Part shown: one piece after another, positions 56,308 through 64,000 of the stretch
Position numbering within the stretch: position 1 is the stretch's first letter
Layout: every line of letters starts with the position of its first letter
From: JAOZTV01 sp965371805
GTDB lineage: Bacteria > Acidobacteriota > Aminicenantia > UBA2199
Direction of reading: 5' to 3'
DNA: 64,000 nucleotides
Assembly (NCBI GenBank): GCA_965371805.1
Contig: CBDUZW010000006.1
Span: 57,080-121,079, forward strand
Position numbers and translations under genes: made by a program
The notes under the pieces: model-generated
Databases searched by the model: none
The model's input: the letters and a program-made list of their open reading frames with translations, nothing else
What the model was told of the DNA's origin: nothing

Positions 56308-57375
56308 ATGTCTGGAAAAAACCGTGAAGCAAAGTTTGATATTTTTGAAAAAGGGGCACAACACATCTTTGAAGTTCAAGAGTGTTATGGATTAATGAAT
56401 GGTCCTTTAAATATCATGTTGGATATTACAAATAAATGTAATTTGTTTTGTATTCATTGCTATAATAATAGTGGAAATAATCCCCCTACGAAAGATCTTA
56501 GTGATGAACAAGTTTTAAAAATAGCCGATCAAATCATTGAAATGCAACCCTTTGTAACATGTTTGTGTGGAGGTGAACCATTGATTCGTGAGGAATTGTT
56601 CTTCAAATTAATTGAAAAGTTTCATTCAAGTCGAATAAAAATAAATGCAGTTTCAAATGGAATTTTAGTCAATAAAGAAAATGCTGCTAGAATGAAAAAG
56701 ACTGGTCTCCAGTCTCTTCAAATAAGTATAGATGGATCAAGTTCTGAATCACATGATACTTTTAGAGGTATGAATGGTTCTTGGGAAAAATCGTTAAATG
56801 CTATAGAAATATTAAAAGGGCAAAATTTAGATGTTCCTGTAACTTTTATTCCAAATCAATTAAATGTTAAAGAAACTGGAGATACTATTGATTTAATGTA
56901 TTCTATGGGAGTAAGGGTTTTTAGGATGATGCCTATTGTGCCAATTGGTAGAGGTTTTATTAATAAGGAAAAAATAATTCTTAATCCAAATCAAGAATGG
57001 GAATTGCAATGGACGATTATTGAAAAACGTAACAAATATCCAGAAATGCAAATAGAATGGGGAGATCCATTGGAGCATATATATCTTTTCCCAAACAATC
57101 CTAAAGCAAGAACTTTTATGATTGAAATTAGGGCTGATGGGACAATTCCTCTTAGTCCATACATTCCTTTTATAGCCGCAGATTTAAAAAAACATAATTT
57201 AAAAAAATATTGGGAATCTGGTTTAAAAGATGTTTGGAAAAACCCTGTGGTTCATAATTATATTAAACAGTATAAAAATCTTTCGGATTTTTATAAAAAG
57301 TTTAATCGAGCTTGGGAAGGAAATGATATTGAATTACCAAATGAATTGATATATGAGGGTCTTGATGAGAAATAA
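56308..57375 (+). CDS. Radical SAM peptide-modifying enzyme lacking SPASM cysteines
   Basis: 355 residues from ATG 56308. The radical SAM cluster is C44-x3-C48-x2-C51 (CNLFCIHC), with GGEP at 88-91 preceded by Cys85 and Cys87, and SNG and SIDG strands as in PqqE/SPASM enzymes. The C-terminal part follows the SPASM pattern (IEIRADGTIPLSPY, then LKDVWKNPVV) but has no Cys after residue 87, so no auxiliary clusters. In this cluster it is the best candidate for the peptide epimerase (radical SAM epimerases make D-residues in proteusins), which is inference. Overlaps the next gene by 23 bases. Confidence 0.85.
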   Translation: MSGKNREAKFDIFEKGAQHIFEVQECYGLMNGPLNIMLDITNKCNLFCIHCYNNSGNNPPTKDLSDEQVLKIADQIIEMQPFVTCLCGGEPLIREELFFKLIEKFHSSRIKINAVSNGILVNKENAARMKKTGLQSLQISIDGSSSESHDTFRGMNGSWEKSLNAIEILKGQNLDVPVTFIPNQLNVKETGDTIDLMYSMGVRVFRMMPIVPIGRGFINKEKIILNPNQEWELQWTIIEKRNKYPEMQIEWGDPLEHIYLFPNNPKARTFMIEIRADGTIPLSPYIPFIAADLKKHNLKKYWESGLKDVWKNPVVHNYIKQYKNLSDFYKKFNRAWEGNDIELPNELIYEGLDEK

Positions 57376-58198
57376 TATTAAAGATGATAAATTTGAGAAC
57401 CCTCTTTGGTTAAAAGGGGCACTTCCTGTTTATAGAGAAGAAGAACAAAACTTTATACTTCTATATCCAGATAAATATCCAAATCCACATTTCTTTAACA
57501 AAACAGCAACATATATTTTTAAAAAATGCAATGGTAAAAATTCTCCCTTACAAATCATAAACCAATTACATAACGAATTTCCTAATGTAAATCAATCAAA
57601 ACTTGAAGAAGATGTTTTTCAGACTCTACACTATTTGAAAATGATGGAGTTAATAAAATGGGATGCAAACAAACTAAATAAAAAAGGAAAAAGTATGGAT
57701 ATTAAATTAACAAATGAAAATGATTATACTGAAATCGAAGAATTTATTAAAAATTTTAAAAAAGAGCATTTAATTGATCTTGCTAATAGAGATAAGAAAT
57801 TGTTTTATATGGGATATCCAGAAATTAAGTCTGAGTATATTGATATCAAGATCCGGACTCGACACTTGCACTTTAAAGAGGTTTTTTTTATTTCACATGA
57901 TGAAAAAGGAATAAATGGTGTAAGTAGTATTGTCAGAACAATGAATCCAAAAATATGGTATATTGGAATATTTTTATCTAAAAATCTAGATGAATGTTTA
58001 TATGATAAATTTTTAGATTATATAATAAAATTGTTAAAAGAAAAAGAAGTAATAAGACTTAAGCTTAAAATAGCTGAGACGCATTTTTCAAAATTAACTA
58101 GAAAATATTTTAAAGAAAGAAACTTTATCTTTGAAGGAAAACTCTTGGATGAAGTTTCTGAAGGTAAAGCTGTTGAAATATATTCAAAGAAACTATAA
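57353..58198 (+). CDS. PqqD-like RRE fused to GNAT acetyltransferase
   Basis: 281 residues. Residues 24-104 resemble PqqD/RiPP recognition elements (FNKTATYIFKKCNG, LEEDVFQTLHYLKMMELI), which bind the leader of a precursor peptide. Residues 115-281 look like a GNAT domain (ISHDEKGINGVSSIVRT, IWYIGIFLSKNLDECLYDKF, YFKERNFIFEGKL). It may deliver the precursor to the radical SAM enzyme and acylate the product, e.g. its N-terminus or Lys41; this is inferred from the fusion. A start at ATG 57365 is also possible. Confidence 0.78.
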   Translation: MRVLMRNNIKDDKFENPLWLKGALPVYREEEQNFILLYPDKYPNPHFFNKTATYIFKKCNGKNSPLQIINQLHNEFPNVNQSKLEEDVFQTLHYLKMMELIKWDANKLNKKGKSMDIKLTNENDYTEIEEFIKNFKKEHLIDLANRDKKLFYMGYPEIKSEYIDIKIRTRHLHFKEVFFISHDEKGINGVSSIVRTMNPKIWYIGIFLSKNLDECLYDKFLDYIIKLLKEKEVIRLKLKIAETHFSKLTRKYFKERNFIFEGKLLDEVSEGKAVEIYSKKL

Positions 58199-58217
58199 AT
58201 TCTAGGAGTAATAAATT

Positions 58218-59603
58218 ATGTTAAAATTAACAAACTCAGACTCGATAAAAAATATTAAAAGATTTCTTGATAGAAACTATTATCATGAAATTTTAAAATC
58301 TTTTTATTATCATAGATATTATATTGATTCAATTGAAAAATATAATAAATTAGAAGTACTGTCTACAGTATTAAATGATTTGCATCAGCAACTAATCAAT
58401 CTTTTAGTACTTGGCAAGCCTGTAGAAATAAAAGATGTAGAGAATTTAATAGAATCATCAATTATTGATGACTTTATTAATTGTGGAATTCTAGAAAAAA
58501 CTGAAAATAAAATACAATCAACAAAATATGTTATTATCAGTGTATACGACAATTATATTGTCACAGACATTCCTTATCTGTATCCTACATGTAAAGATAA
58601 GGTAGCTGCTATTTATATTGGAGCAGATTCATATAGACTAATGACTCATATGGTTAAAAATAATTATAACAATGCTCTTGATCTTTGTAGTGGTTCTGGA
58701 ATACAAGGTTTTGTATTAGCTAGATATAGTAAAAAAGTTGTATGTGTCGAAATACAAAAAGAAGCTTCCGTCGCTATAAAGTTTAACAGTATTTTAAACG
58801 ATATCGAAGATAAAATAGATGTGAGGCAAGGAAGTCTATTTGATGTAATAGAAGAAAATGAGAAGTTTGATTATGTTGTTTCAAACCCACCCTTTATAGC
58901 TGTACCAGAAAACGTTGAATATCCGATTCCTGGAGATGGTGGCCCTGATGGGATGGATATTATAAGAATAATGCTAGAAAAGCTAGATCATCATTTGTGT
59001 GAAAATGGTCGAGCAACATTTACTTTTGAGGCTTTAGGAAATCATGAAAAAATGTTTTTTTCTGATGAGTTAGAGAGTTATGGAAAATCAAACAATATTG
59101 ACGTCATGATTACTCAACATGCAAGATCTCAAATAGATTTCCAAACTAAGATTATTTCTAAATATACTTCACAGTCATATAAGAATACTGATGAGAAAGA
59201 TCTTTATAATCAATGGAATGAGTTATATAAAGGACTTGGTGCAGAATTTCTTTATTCTATCACCCTAAATTTACAAAAGTCAATAAAAAATCCAAGTTTT
59301 AATATCATAAATTTATGTAATACATGGAAATCTGATTCTGCACCGTCTTTAAAAAAAGATTTAATAATTAAACCTCATGACAGTCGGTTTGGTATTTGGA
59401 AAGATGATAAGAGACGGGCAATTATAAGTAATGATACCTATGAATTTATACAGGCTTTAGATGGCAATATATCGATAATGGAAATTGTTAAAAATATTTA
59501 CCCAAAATTTAAGGATAAATATTCAAGTGGAGAATCACAAATGCTTAATTCTATTCTTGATCTTTGCAGTATTATGGAAGGTTGGGGATTAATAAAAAAA
59601 TAA
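58218..59603 (+). CDS. NPPF-type SAM methyltransferase with probable C-terminal RRE
   Basis: 461 residues. Residues 1-150 form a helical N-terminal domain. The Rossmann domain has motif I LDLCSGSGIQG (154-164), acidic VCVEIQKE and catalytic SNPPF (222-226), as in HemK/PrmC-like enzymes that methylate amide or amino nitrogen. The last 75 residues (IWKDDKRRAIISNDTYEFI, LDGNISIMEIVKNIYPKF) have PqqD-like spacing. With an Asn-rich precursor next door, it is likely the Asn side-chain N-methyltransferase, a role played by PoyE in the polytheonamide pathway. Ribosome site taggag. The precursor gene starts 10 bases later. Confidence 0.82.
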   Translation: MLKLTNSDSIKNIKRFLDRNYYHEILKSFYYHRYYIDSIEKYNKLEVLSTVLNDLHQQLINLLVLGKPVEIKDVENLIESSIIDDFINCGILEKTENKIQSTKYVIISVYDNYIVTDIPYLYPTCKDKVAAIYIGADSYRLMTHMVKNNYNNALDLCSGSGIQGFVLARYSKKVVCVEIQKEASVAIKFNSILNDIEDKIDVRQGSLFDVIEENEKFDYVVSNPPFIAVPENVEYPIPGDGGPDGMDIIRIMLEKLDHHLCENGRATFTFEALGNHEKMFFSDELESYGKSNNIDVMITQHARSQIDFQTKIISKYTSQSYKNTDEKDLYNQWNELYKGLGAEFLYSITLNLQKSIKNPSFNIINLCNTWKSDSAPSLKKDLIIKPHDSRFGIWKDDKRRAIISNDTYEFIQALDGNISIMEIVKNIYPKFKDKYSSGESQMLNSILDLCSIMEGWGLIKK

Positions 59604-59613
59604 GGAGGAAAAA

Positions 59614-59865
59614 ATGGCTATTTGGGGAAATGATTATGAATCACCTATGATTGTGTTTGACGAGATGGGTACTAGTGACGACGTGGGACCAGGAACACCC
59701 TCAGGTCTTATTTTAGTATTAGTAACATGGACAAAAGTGGCAAATGTTCAAGGAGCAGCAAATGCAAATGTGGCAGCAAATGCGAATGGATTATGGAATG
59801 TAAATGTAGGTCCAAATCCAGATCAAAAACCTCCTCTTGATGATGAATGTGGTCAATGTCATTAA
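59614..59865 (+). CDS. RiPP precursor peptide with hexad-Asn beta-helix core
   Basis: 83 residues behind the best ribosome site of the cluster (AAGGAGGA). Residues 1-30 are an acidic leader (NDYESPMIVFDEMG; PGTPSG at the likely border), residues 31-70 the core, and DECGQCH a tail with two Cys. From residue 32 the core reads in hexads: LILVLV, TWTKVA, NVQGAA, NANVAA, NANGLW, NVNVGP. Asn falls at 44, 50, 56, 62, 68 and at 52, 58, 64, always on even positions, and odd positions are small or hydrophobic (A, V, G, W, P). This matches the side-chain ladder of polytheonamide-type beta-helices. No nitrile-hydratase-like leader is present. Cleavage site and protease are not visible. Confidence 0.85.
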   Translation: MAIWGNDYESPMIVFDEMGTSDDVGPGTPSGLILVLVTWTKVANVQGAANANVAANANGLWNVNVGPNPDQKPPLDDECGQCH

Positions 59866-59910
59866 ACTTAAAATAACCTGTCATTGAACTTAAAATAACC
59901 TGTCATTGAA
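59858..59910 (+). repeat. 22-bp tandem repeat at the end of the precursor gene
   Basis: Unit gtcattgaacttaaaataac plus ct, two full copies (59858-59879, first with one change; 59880-59901) and a partial third (59902-59910). The first copy contains the last two codon parts and the stop of the precursor gene; the third runs into the TTG start of the next gene. Not an inverted repeat, so not a terminator. Confidence 0.85.
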
Positions 59911-61227
59911 TTGTATAAAATAGGATTACTTACTTATATATCTGATCTAACACATCCGAATTTATCAATTTATCATTTGTCGGCTATACTAAAACAAAGA
60001 GATTATTTTGTAGAAACAAAAGTTCTATTTCTTAAAGAAAAAATTAACAAAGTGGATATAGAAGAATTTATACGTGACAAAGAAGTATTGGGTATATCGG
60101 CTCTTAGTTTTAATTGGGCAAATGCAAAATTATTAATAAAAACAATTAGGGATTTAGGATTCAAAAAAAACATTATTCTTGGAGGAGTACACCCAACTCA
60201 TTTTCCGGAACATGTTCTAAAGGTTTCTTATGCAGATATTGTTGTCATAGAAGAAGGAGAACGGTCTTTATTAAATGTTGTTAGTGCTATAAAAAACAAA
60301 ACACCTTTAGATAAAGTAAAGGGAATTGTGTATAAAACTAACAAAAATAAAATAGTAACAAATCCTCGCGAAAGTCTTTTAGAAACATCTGAATTAGAAT
60401 TATTACCATTACCAGATTATGATCAGTTGTGTAGTTCGGGAATAAAGTATTCCTTTTTCCCTTATGAAAGTTCCAGAGGGTGTTTGTTTAGTTGCTATTT
60501 TTGCTCGATTCCTTTTAGAAGTAATTGGAGAGGAAAAAGTGCTGAAACTGTTGTAAATCAACTTGAATTTATAGGGGAAAAATACAAAAATTTTATTAAT
60601 AAGGGAATTATGTTTGTAGATGATTGTTTTACGGCAGATATACAAAGAGCAATAAATATCAGTGAAAAGCTTTATACAAAAAAGTTAATGTTTCCTTACG
60701 CCATTGAAGCTAGAATAACAGATTTATTAGATAAAGAATTATTAAAATCTTTATCAAAAACAAATATTTTCCAAATACAAGTTGGAATTGAATGTGGATA
60801 TGATAGTGGATTAAAAATGGTAAAAAAGGCATTAACCACAAAACAAATATTGGATTGTGCTAAATTATTAAAAAAATATGGTTTAAATGATAAAATATTT
60901 TGGTCATTTATTGTAGGTTTCCCTTGGGAATCAAAAGAAAATATCATGAAAACAGTTCAATTTGCAGCAAATTTAGTTAATAAATATGGAGGCTATGTTA
61001 ATGTAGGATGGTATACTTTATATCCATCATATAGTTGGACAATTAGAGAAAAAAATAATGTCGATGTTGATGAAAGTATATATGATACATTTAATCTGCC
61101 TGAAACTCAATTAGAATTTTTATCCAAGACATTAAATCATATTGACCCAAAATGGATTTATGACGTTGATGAAATAGTTAATGAGTATAGAAGTTACGGT
61201 TTAAATATTTATGCAAATAAAGCATGA
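59911..61227 (+). CDS. B12-binding radical SAM enzyme A
   Basis: 438 residues from TTG 59911, without a ribosome site. The N-terminal cobalamin-binding Rossmann domain (about 1-145; ILGGVHPTHFPEHVL, EEGERSLLNV) lacks the DxHxxG of His-on binders. The radical SAM domain has C191, C195, C198 (CLFSCYFC), then FVDDCFTAD, EARITDLL, QVGIECGYDSG and FIVGFPWE. Such enzymes methylate unactivated carbon, as PoyB/PoyC do in polytheonamides. Likely one of three C-methyltransferases for the neighbouring precursor. Confidence 0.87.
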   Translation: MYKIGLLTYISDLTHPNLSIYHLSAILKQRDYFVETKVLFLKEKINKVDIEEFIRDKEVLGISALSFNWANAKLLIKTIRDLGFKKNIILGGVHPTHFPEHVLKVSYADIVVIEEGERSLLNVVSAIKNKTPLDKVKGIVYKTNKNKIVTNPRESLLETSELELLPLPDYDQLCSSGIKYSFFPYESSRGCLFSCYFCSIPFRSNWRGKSAETVVNQLEFIGEKYKNFINKGIMFVDDCFTADIQRAINISEKLYTKKLMFPYAIEARITDLLDKELLKSLSKTNIFQIQVGIECGYDSGLKMVKKALTTKQILDCAKLLKKYGLNDKIFWSFIVGFPWESKENIMKTVQFAANLVNKYGGYVNVGWYTLYPSYSWTIREKNNVDVDESIYDTFNLPETQLEFLSKTLNHIDPKWIYDVDEIVNEYRSYGLNIYANKA

Positions 61228-61249
61228 TTTCATATTATAGTGTATATTA

Positions 61250-62593
61250 ATGCAAATTGTATTAATTAATCCAAGCCCTAAAGGGTGTGAAGATTTATGT
61301 CCAAATCTATCTATATTGCATCTAGCCTCATTCTTATCGAAAAACCATTATTCTGTAATAATTAAAGACTTACCCATTCCTTTTCATGAAAATTTAGACA
61401 ATTTTGGAAATGCGTTAAATAATACTGATGTTATTGGCATAACCGCTACTAGTATTAACTGGTCATATATAAATAAATTTATAAAATATATAAAAAAATC
61501 AGGTTTTGATGGAAAAATTGTTTTGGGGGGAGTACATCCGTCCCACTTTCCAGAACATGTGTTAAAAACTTCCTTAGCTGACTATGTTATTAGAGATGAA
61601 GGAGAAAGACCTTTCCTAAATTTACTACATAATTTGAAAAATAATAAGTCAATGAATGAAATCTTGGGGTTAAGTTTTAAAGAAAAAAATGGAGAGATTA
61701 AGCATAATCCTGATTCAAAAAAATTAACTGCAAAGGAAATGGATGAATTGCCTCTTCCTTCTTATGATTTTCTAATGGATCAAAAAAAAAAGTATAAATT
61801 TCTTCCATATGAAACATCGAGAGGATGTAAATTTCACTGTACTTTTTGCTCAATACGATTTAACCGATCTTGGAGGGGAAAAAGTGTTGATACAGTTGTG
61901 AAGCAATTATTATATATATATAATAATTATTATTCAAATATAATTACTGATGCAATATTTATTGTTGATAGTTGCTTTACTGGCGATATTAACAGAGCTA
62001 AAAACATAACAAATAAATTAATCAAAGCAAAGTTTTATGCGCCTTTGTATATTGATGTTAGAGTAACAGATCTTTTAGATGAAGAGTTACTGAAAAATCT
62101 TTCTATGCTAAATGTTAAACATATACAGGTTGGAGTAGAAACTGGATATGATGAAGGGCAAAAGAAAATAAGAAAAGGATATCCAATTAGTACTATTTAT
62201 GAATGTGGTAAGCTTGTTACTAAATACAATCTAAATTATAAAATGAACTGGTCTTTTATAATTGGATTTCCATGGGAGAGAGAGAAAGAAATAATATCTA
62301 CAGTAAAAACTGGGGCAATAATAAGTAATGAATTTGGAGGTATTGTCAATTTAAATTGGTTAGCTTTGTATCCTTCTGATATTTGGAATCATAAGGAGAA
62401 ATTTAATATAAAAATTGATGAGAAAATCTTTGATAAATTAGAAAATGAAAACGATATGATCAAGTTTTTGAAGAAACCTTTATTTATAGAAGATAAATTT
62501 ATAAAAGAGGTATATAAAATGATTCATCAGTATAGATCTATGGGATATAGTATAAATTTACTACCAGAGTTTCTATCTAAAAGTGGAATATAA
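61250..62593 (+). CDS. B12-binding radical SAM enzyme B
   Basis: 447 residues, paralogous to A and C throughout: VLGGVHPSHFPEHVL, DEGERPFLNL, cluster C193-C197-C200 (CKFHCTFC), then FIVDSCFTGD (Ser where A and C have Asp), DVRVTDLLDE, QVGVETGYDEGQKKIRKG, FIIGFPWE. The changes DDCF to DSCF and EARI to DVRV near the active site suggest a different target residue. Overlaps the next gene by one base (TAATG). Confidence 0.87.
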   Translation: MQIVLINPSPKGCEDLCPNLSILHLASFLSKNHYSVIIKDLPIPFHENLDNFGNALNNTDVIGITATSINWSYINKFIKYIKKSGFDGKIVLGGVHPSHFPEHVLKTSLADYVIRDEGERPFLNLLHNLKNNKSMNEILGLSFKEKNGEIKHNPDSKKLTAKEMDELPLPSYDFLMDQKKKYKFLPYETSRGCKFHCTFCSIRFNRSWRGKSVDTVVKQLLYIYNNYYSNIITDAIFIVDSCFTGDINRAKNITNKLIKAKFYAPLYIDVRVTDLLDEELLKNLSMLNVKHIQVGVETGYDEGQKKIRKGYPISTIYECGKLVTKYNLNYKMNWSFIIGFPWEREKEIISTVKTGAIISNEFGGIVNLNWLALYPSDIWNHKEKFNIKIDEKIFDKLENENDMIKFLKKPLFIEDKFIKEVYKMIHQYRSMGYSINLLPEFLSKSGI

Positions 62594-63927
62594 TGAATAT
62601 TGGATTAATTTCAATTATTCCTGACAATATGTGTCCTAACTTATCAATACTCAGTTTATCTGCATTACTTAAAACTGAAAATCACATTACTGGAATTTTT
62701 TGCATCAGATTAGATAAAGAGTTTGATAGAAATAAATTTAAAAAGTTTGTTTCCAATAAAGATGTTATTGGAATAAGTGTATTAACTTTTAGTTGGTCAT
62801 TTGTAATTCTTTTAATTAAAGAAATAAGATTATTAGGATTTAAAAAGAAAATTATTCTGGGAGGAGTACATCCGACTTATTCTCCATCTCATGTGCTTGC
62901 AGTCTCAGATGCTGATATTGTAGTTTGTGGAGAAGCAGAATTAGTTATAATTCCATTAATGAGAGCAATAAATGAACAAACTGATTTAAGTAAAGTTTTG
63001 GGTATAACATATAAGGATAGAAACAAAAAACTAATATCTTCTCCCCATCCTGAAATATTGAGTCAAGCAGAATATGATTCACAGAATATAGCTGATTATG
63101 ATTTGTTTTTTCTTGAAAAGGAACGGTATGAGTATCTTCCTTATGAAACATCAAGAGGATGTAAATTTAATTGTTTGTTTTGTTCAATTCCATTTAAAAA
63201 AAATTGGAGATTTAGAGGGGCAGATACCGTAGTCGAACATCTGAATATTATAAAAGAAAAATATTCAATGAAAATTAACCAATTTATTAAAAGTGGCATT
63301 TTTTTTGTTGATGATTGTTTTACAGCAAATGCACATCGAGCAACTCGAATATTCAAATTAATGACAAAAAGTAATTATGACATACCATATTCTATTGAAG
63401 CAAGAATTACAGATTTATTAGACGATACCCTTTTAGAGAATATGACGAAAACTTGTATAAATAAAATTCAAGTAGGAATTGAATGCGGATATGATGATGG
63501 ATTAAAAATCATCAACAAAGGTCTTAGTACACAAAAAATAATAGAATGTGCAAAAAAAATGAAAAAATTTAATTTAAACAATAATATGTTCTGGTCATTT
63601 ATAATTGGATTTCCATGGGAAACAAAAAAAGAGATGACACAAACCATAAGTTTTGCTGGACATCTTGCTACAGAGTTTGGAGGTAGAGTAAATATTAATT
63701 GGTATAATTTACTGCCTTCCAGGCTATGGGAACAAAGGGAGAAATATAATATTTCTTTGGATATATCTGTTTTTGATTTACTTAATACTCCAGAAGCACT
63801 AAAGAACTATTTTCACTCTTATATGAAGAAAGAGAATATACAATTTTTTAGTGAAGCATGTGAAATTATTGAAGATTTTCGTAATTCAGGATTGAATTTT
63901 CTTCCTTTAAAAAATATTTTTTTGTGA
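62593..63927 (+). CDS. B12-binding radical SAM enzyme C
   Basis: 444 residues, closer to A than to B at active-site motifs: ILGGVHPTYSPSHVL, cluster C190-C194-C197 (CKFNCLFC), FVDDCFTANA, EARITDLLDD, QVGIECGYDDGLKIINKG, FIIGFPWE. CGEAE replaces EEGER in the B12 domain. Last complete gene of the window; 73 bases follow, ending in taaggagcgtt, which may be the ribosome site of a further cluster gene beyond the edge. Confidence 0.87.
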   Translation: MNIGLISIIPDNMCPNLSILSLSALLKTENHITGIFCIRLDKEFDRNKFKKFVSNKDVIGISVLTFSWSFVILLIKEIRLLGFKKKIILGGVHPTYSPSHVLAVSDADIVVCGEAELVIIPLMRAINEQTDLSKVLGITYKDRNKKLISSPHPEILSQAEYDSQNIADYDLFFLEKERYEYLPYETSRGCKFNCLFCSIPFKKNWRFRGADTVVEHLNIIKEKYSMKINQFIKSGIFFVDDCFTANAHRATRIFKLMTKSNYDIPYSIEARITDLLDDTLLENMTKTCINKIQVGIECGYDDGLKIINKGLSTQKIIECAKKMKKFNLNNNMFWSFIIGFPWETKKEMTQTISFAGHLATEFGGRVNINWYNLLPSRLWEQREKYNISLDISVFDLLNTPEALKNYFHSYMKKENIQFFSEACEIIEDFRNSGLNFLPLKNIFL

Positions 63928-64000
63928 AATTGGTATATAATAAAATATGGTAACACCAAAAGTTCCATGAAAGAATATGATGGAATTAAGGAGCGTTAAA

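Noticed and set aside
59614..59865. Ranthipeptide/sactipeptide or WxN-type cyclophane precursor
   Set aside because: Only two Cys, both in the tail, and the radical SAM enzyme lacks SPASM clusters. The two Trp contexts (WTK, WNV) do not repeat regularly, whereas the Asn hexads do and B12 enzymes are present. A cyclophane at the Trp sites is not fully excluded.
59614..59865. Standard proteusin precursor
   Set aside because: The leader is about 30 residues and shows no nitrile-hydratase-like domain, which in proteusins takes about 70 or more residues.

Overview
The window is about 64 kb of AT-rich DNA, close-packed with genes on both strands. It suggests a Gram-negative (diderm) anaerobe: there is a lipid A enzyme (LpxC), a secretin and type IV pilus/type II secretion assembly genes, TonB-type domains, a QmoC/HdrE-like electron-transfer subunit, many radical SAM enzymes and an FNR-type DNA box. 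The genetic code is standard. No rRNA or ribosomal protein marker is present, so I do not assign a phylum.

Layout. 1-5.2 kb: a double-AAA+ Clp ATPase (cut by the window edge), a receiver-LpxC fusion, an ABC ATPase and a convergent NagZ glycosidase. 5.4-17.1 kb: a defence island with an orphan HsdR-like translocase, a DUF4062-HATPase protein, a Gabija pair (OLD nuclease plus UvrD-like helicase), a KAP NTPase with a small partner, and an unrecognised two-gene unit. 17.2-29.4 kb (minus strand): a pilus/secretion operon in the order ATPase, platform protein, PilMN fusion, PilO, PilP, secretin, ExeA-like ATPase and TPR protein, followed by dtd and two paralogous acetyltransferases. 29.5-51.9 kb: mostly core genes (pseudokinase-TonB fusion, DnaK, STAS protein, glycosyltransferase, AsnB, FabD, HigBA-like toxin-antitoxin, YjbQ, radical SAM protein, LysR/PruA pair, QmoC-like protein, Mrp, FecR/W-rich protein, AlaX).

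51.9-56.3 kb is accessory. It holds tRNA-Arg, two copies of a tRNA-derived repeat, tRNA-Thr, and then five small genes. Four of the junctions upstream of these genes carry a copy of a repeat that encodes an 11-residue micro-ORF followed by a purine-rich ribosome binding site. A tyrosine-recombinase C-terminal fragment follows. This looks like a cassette-type array beside a tRNA integration hot spot.

56.3-63.9 kb is the most striking part: a peptide natural-product (RiPP) locus. It encodes a radical SAM enzyme without SPASM cysteines, a PqqD-like/GNAT fusion, an NPPF-type methyltransferase with a probable C-terminal peptide-binding domain, an 83-residue precursor, and three tandem B12-binding radical SAM enzymes. 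In the precursor core all eight Asn lie in an exact six-residue register (residues 44, 50, 56, 62, 68 and 52, 58, 64, with Gln46 completing the second series), and small or hydrophobic residues fill the odd positions. That is the pattern expected for a D/L-alternating beta-helix of the polytheonamide/aeronamide kind. The precursor, however, has only a short leader of about 30 residues and no nitrile-hydratase-like leader. I infer a new, non-proteusin route to N-methyl-Asn, C-methylated, epimerised beta-helical peptides. The locus may continue past the window end.
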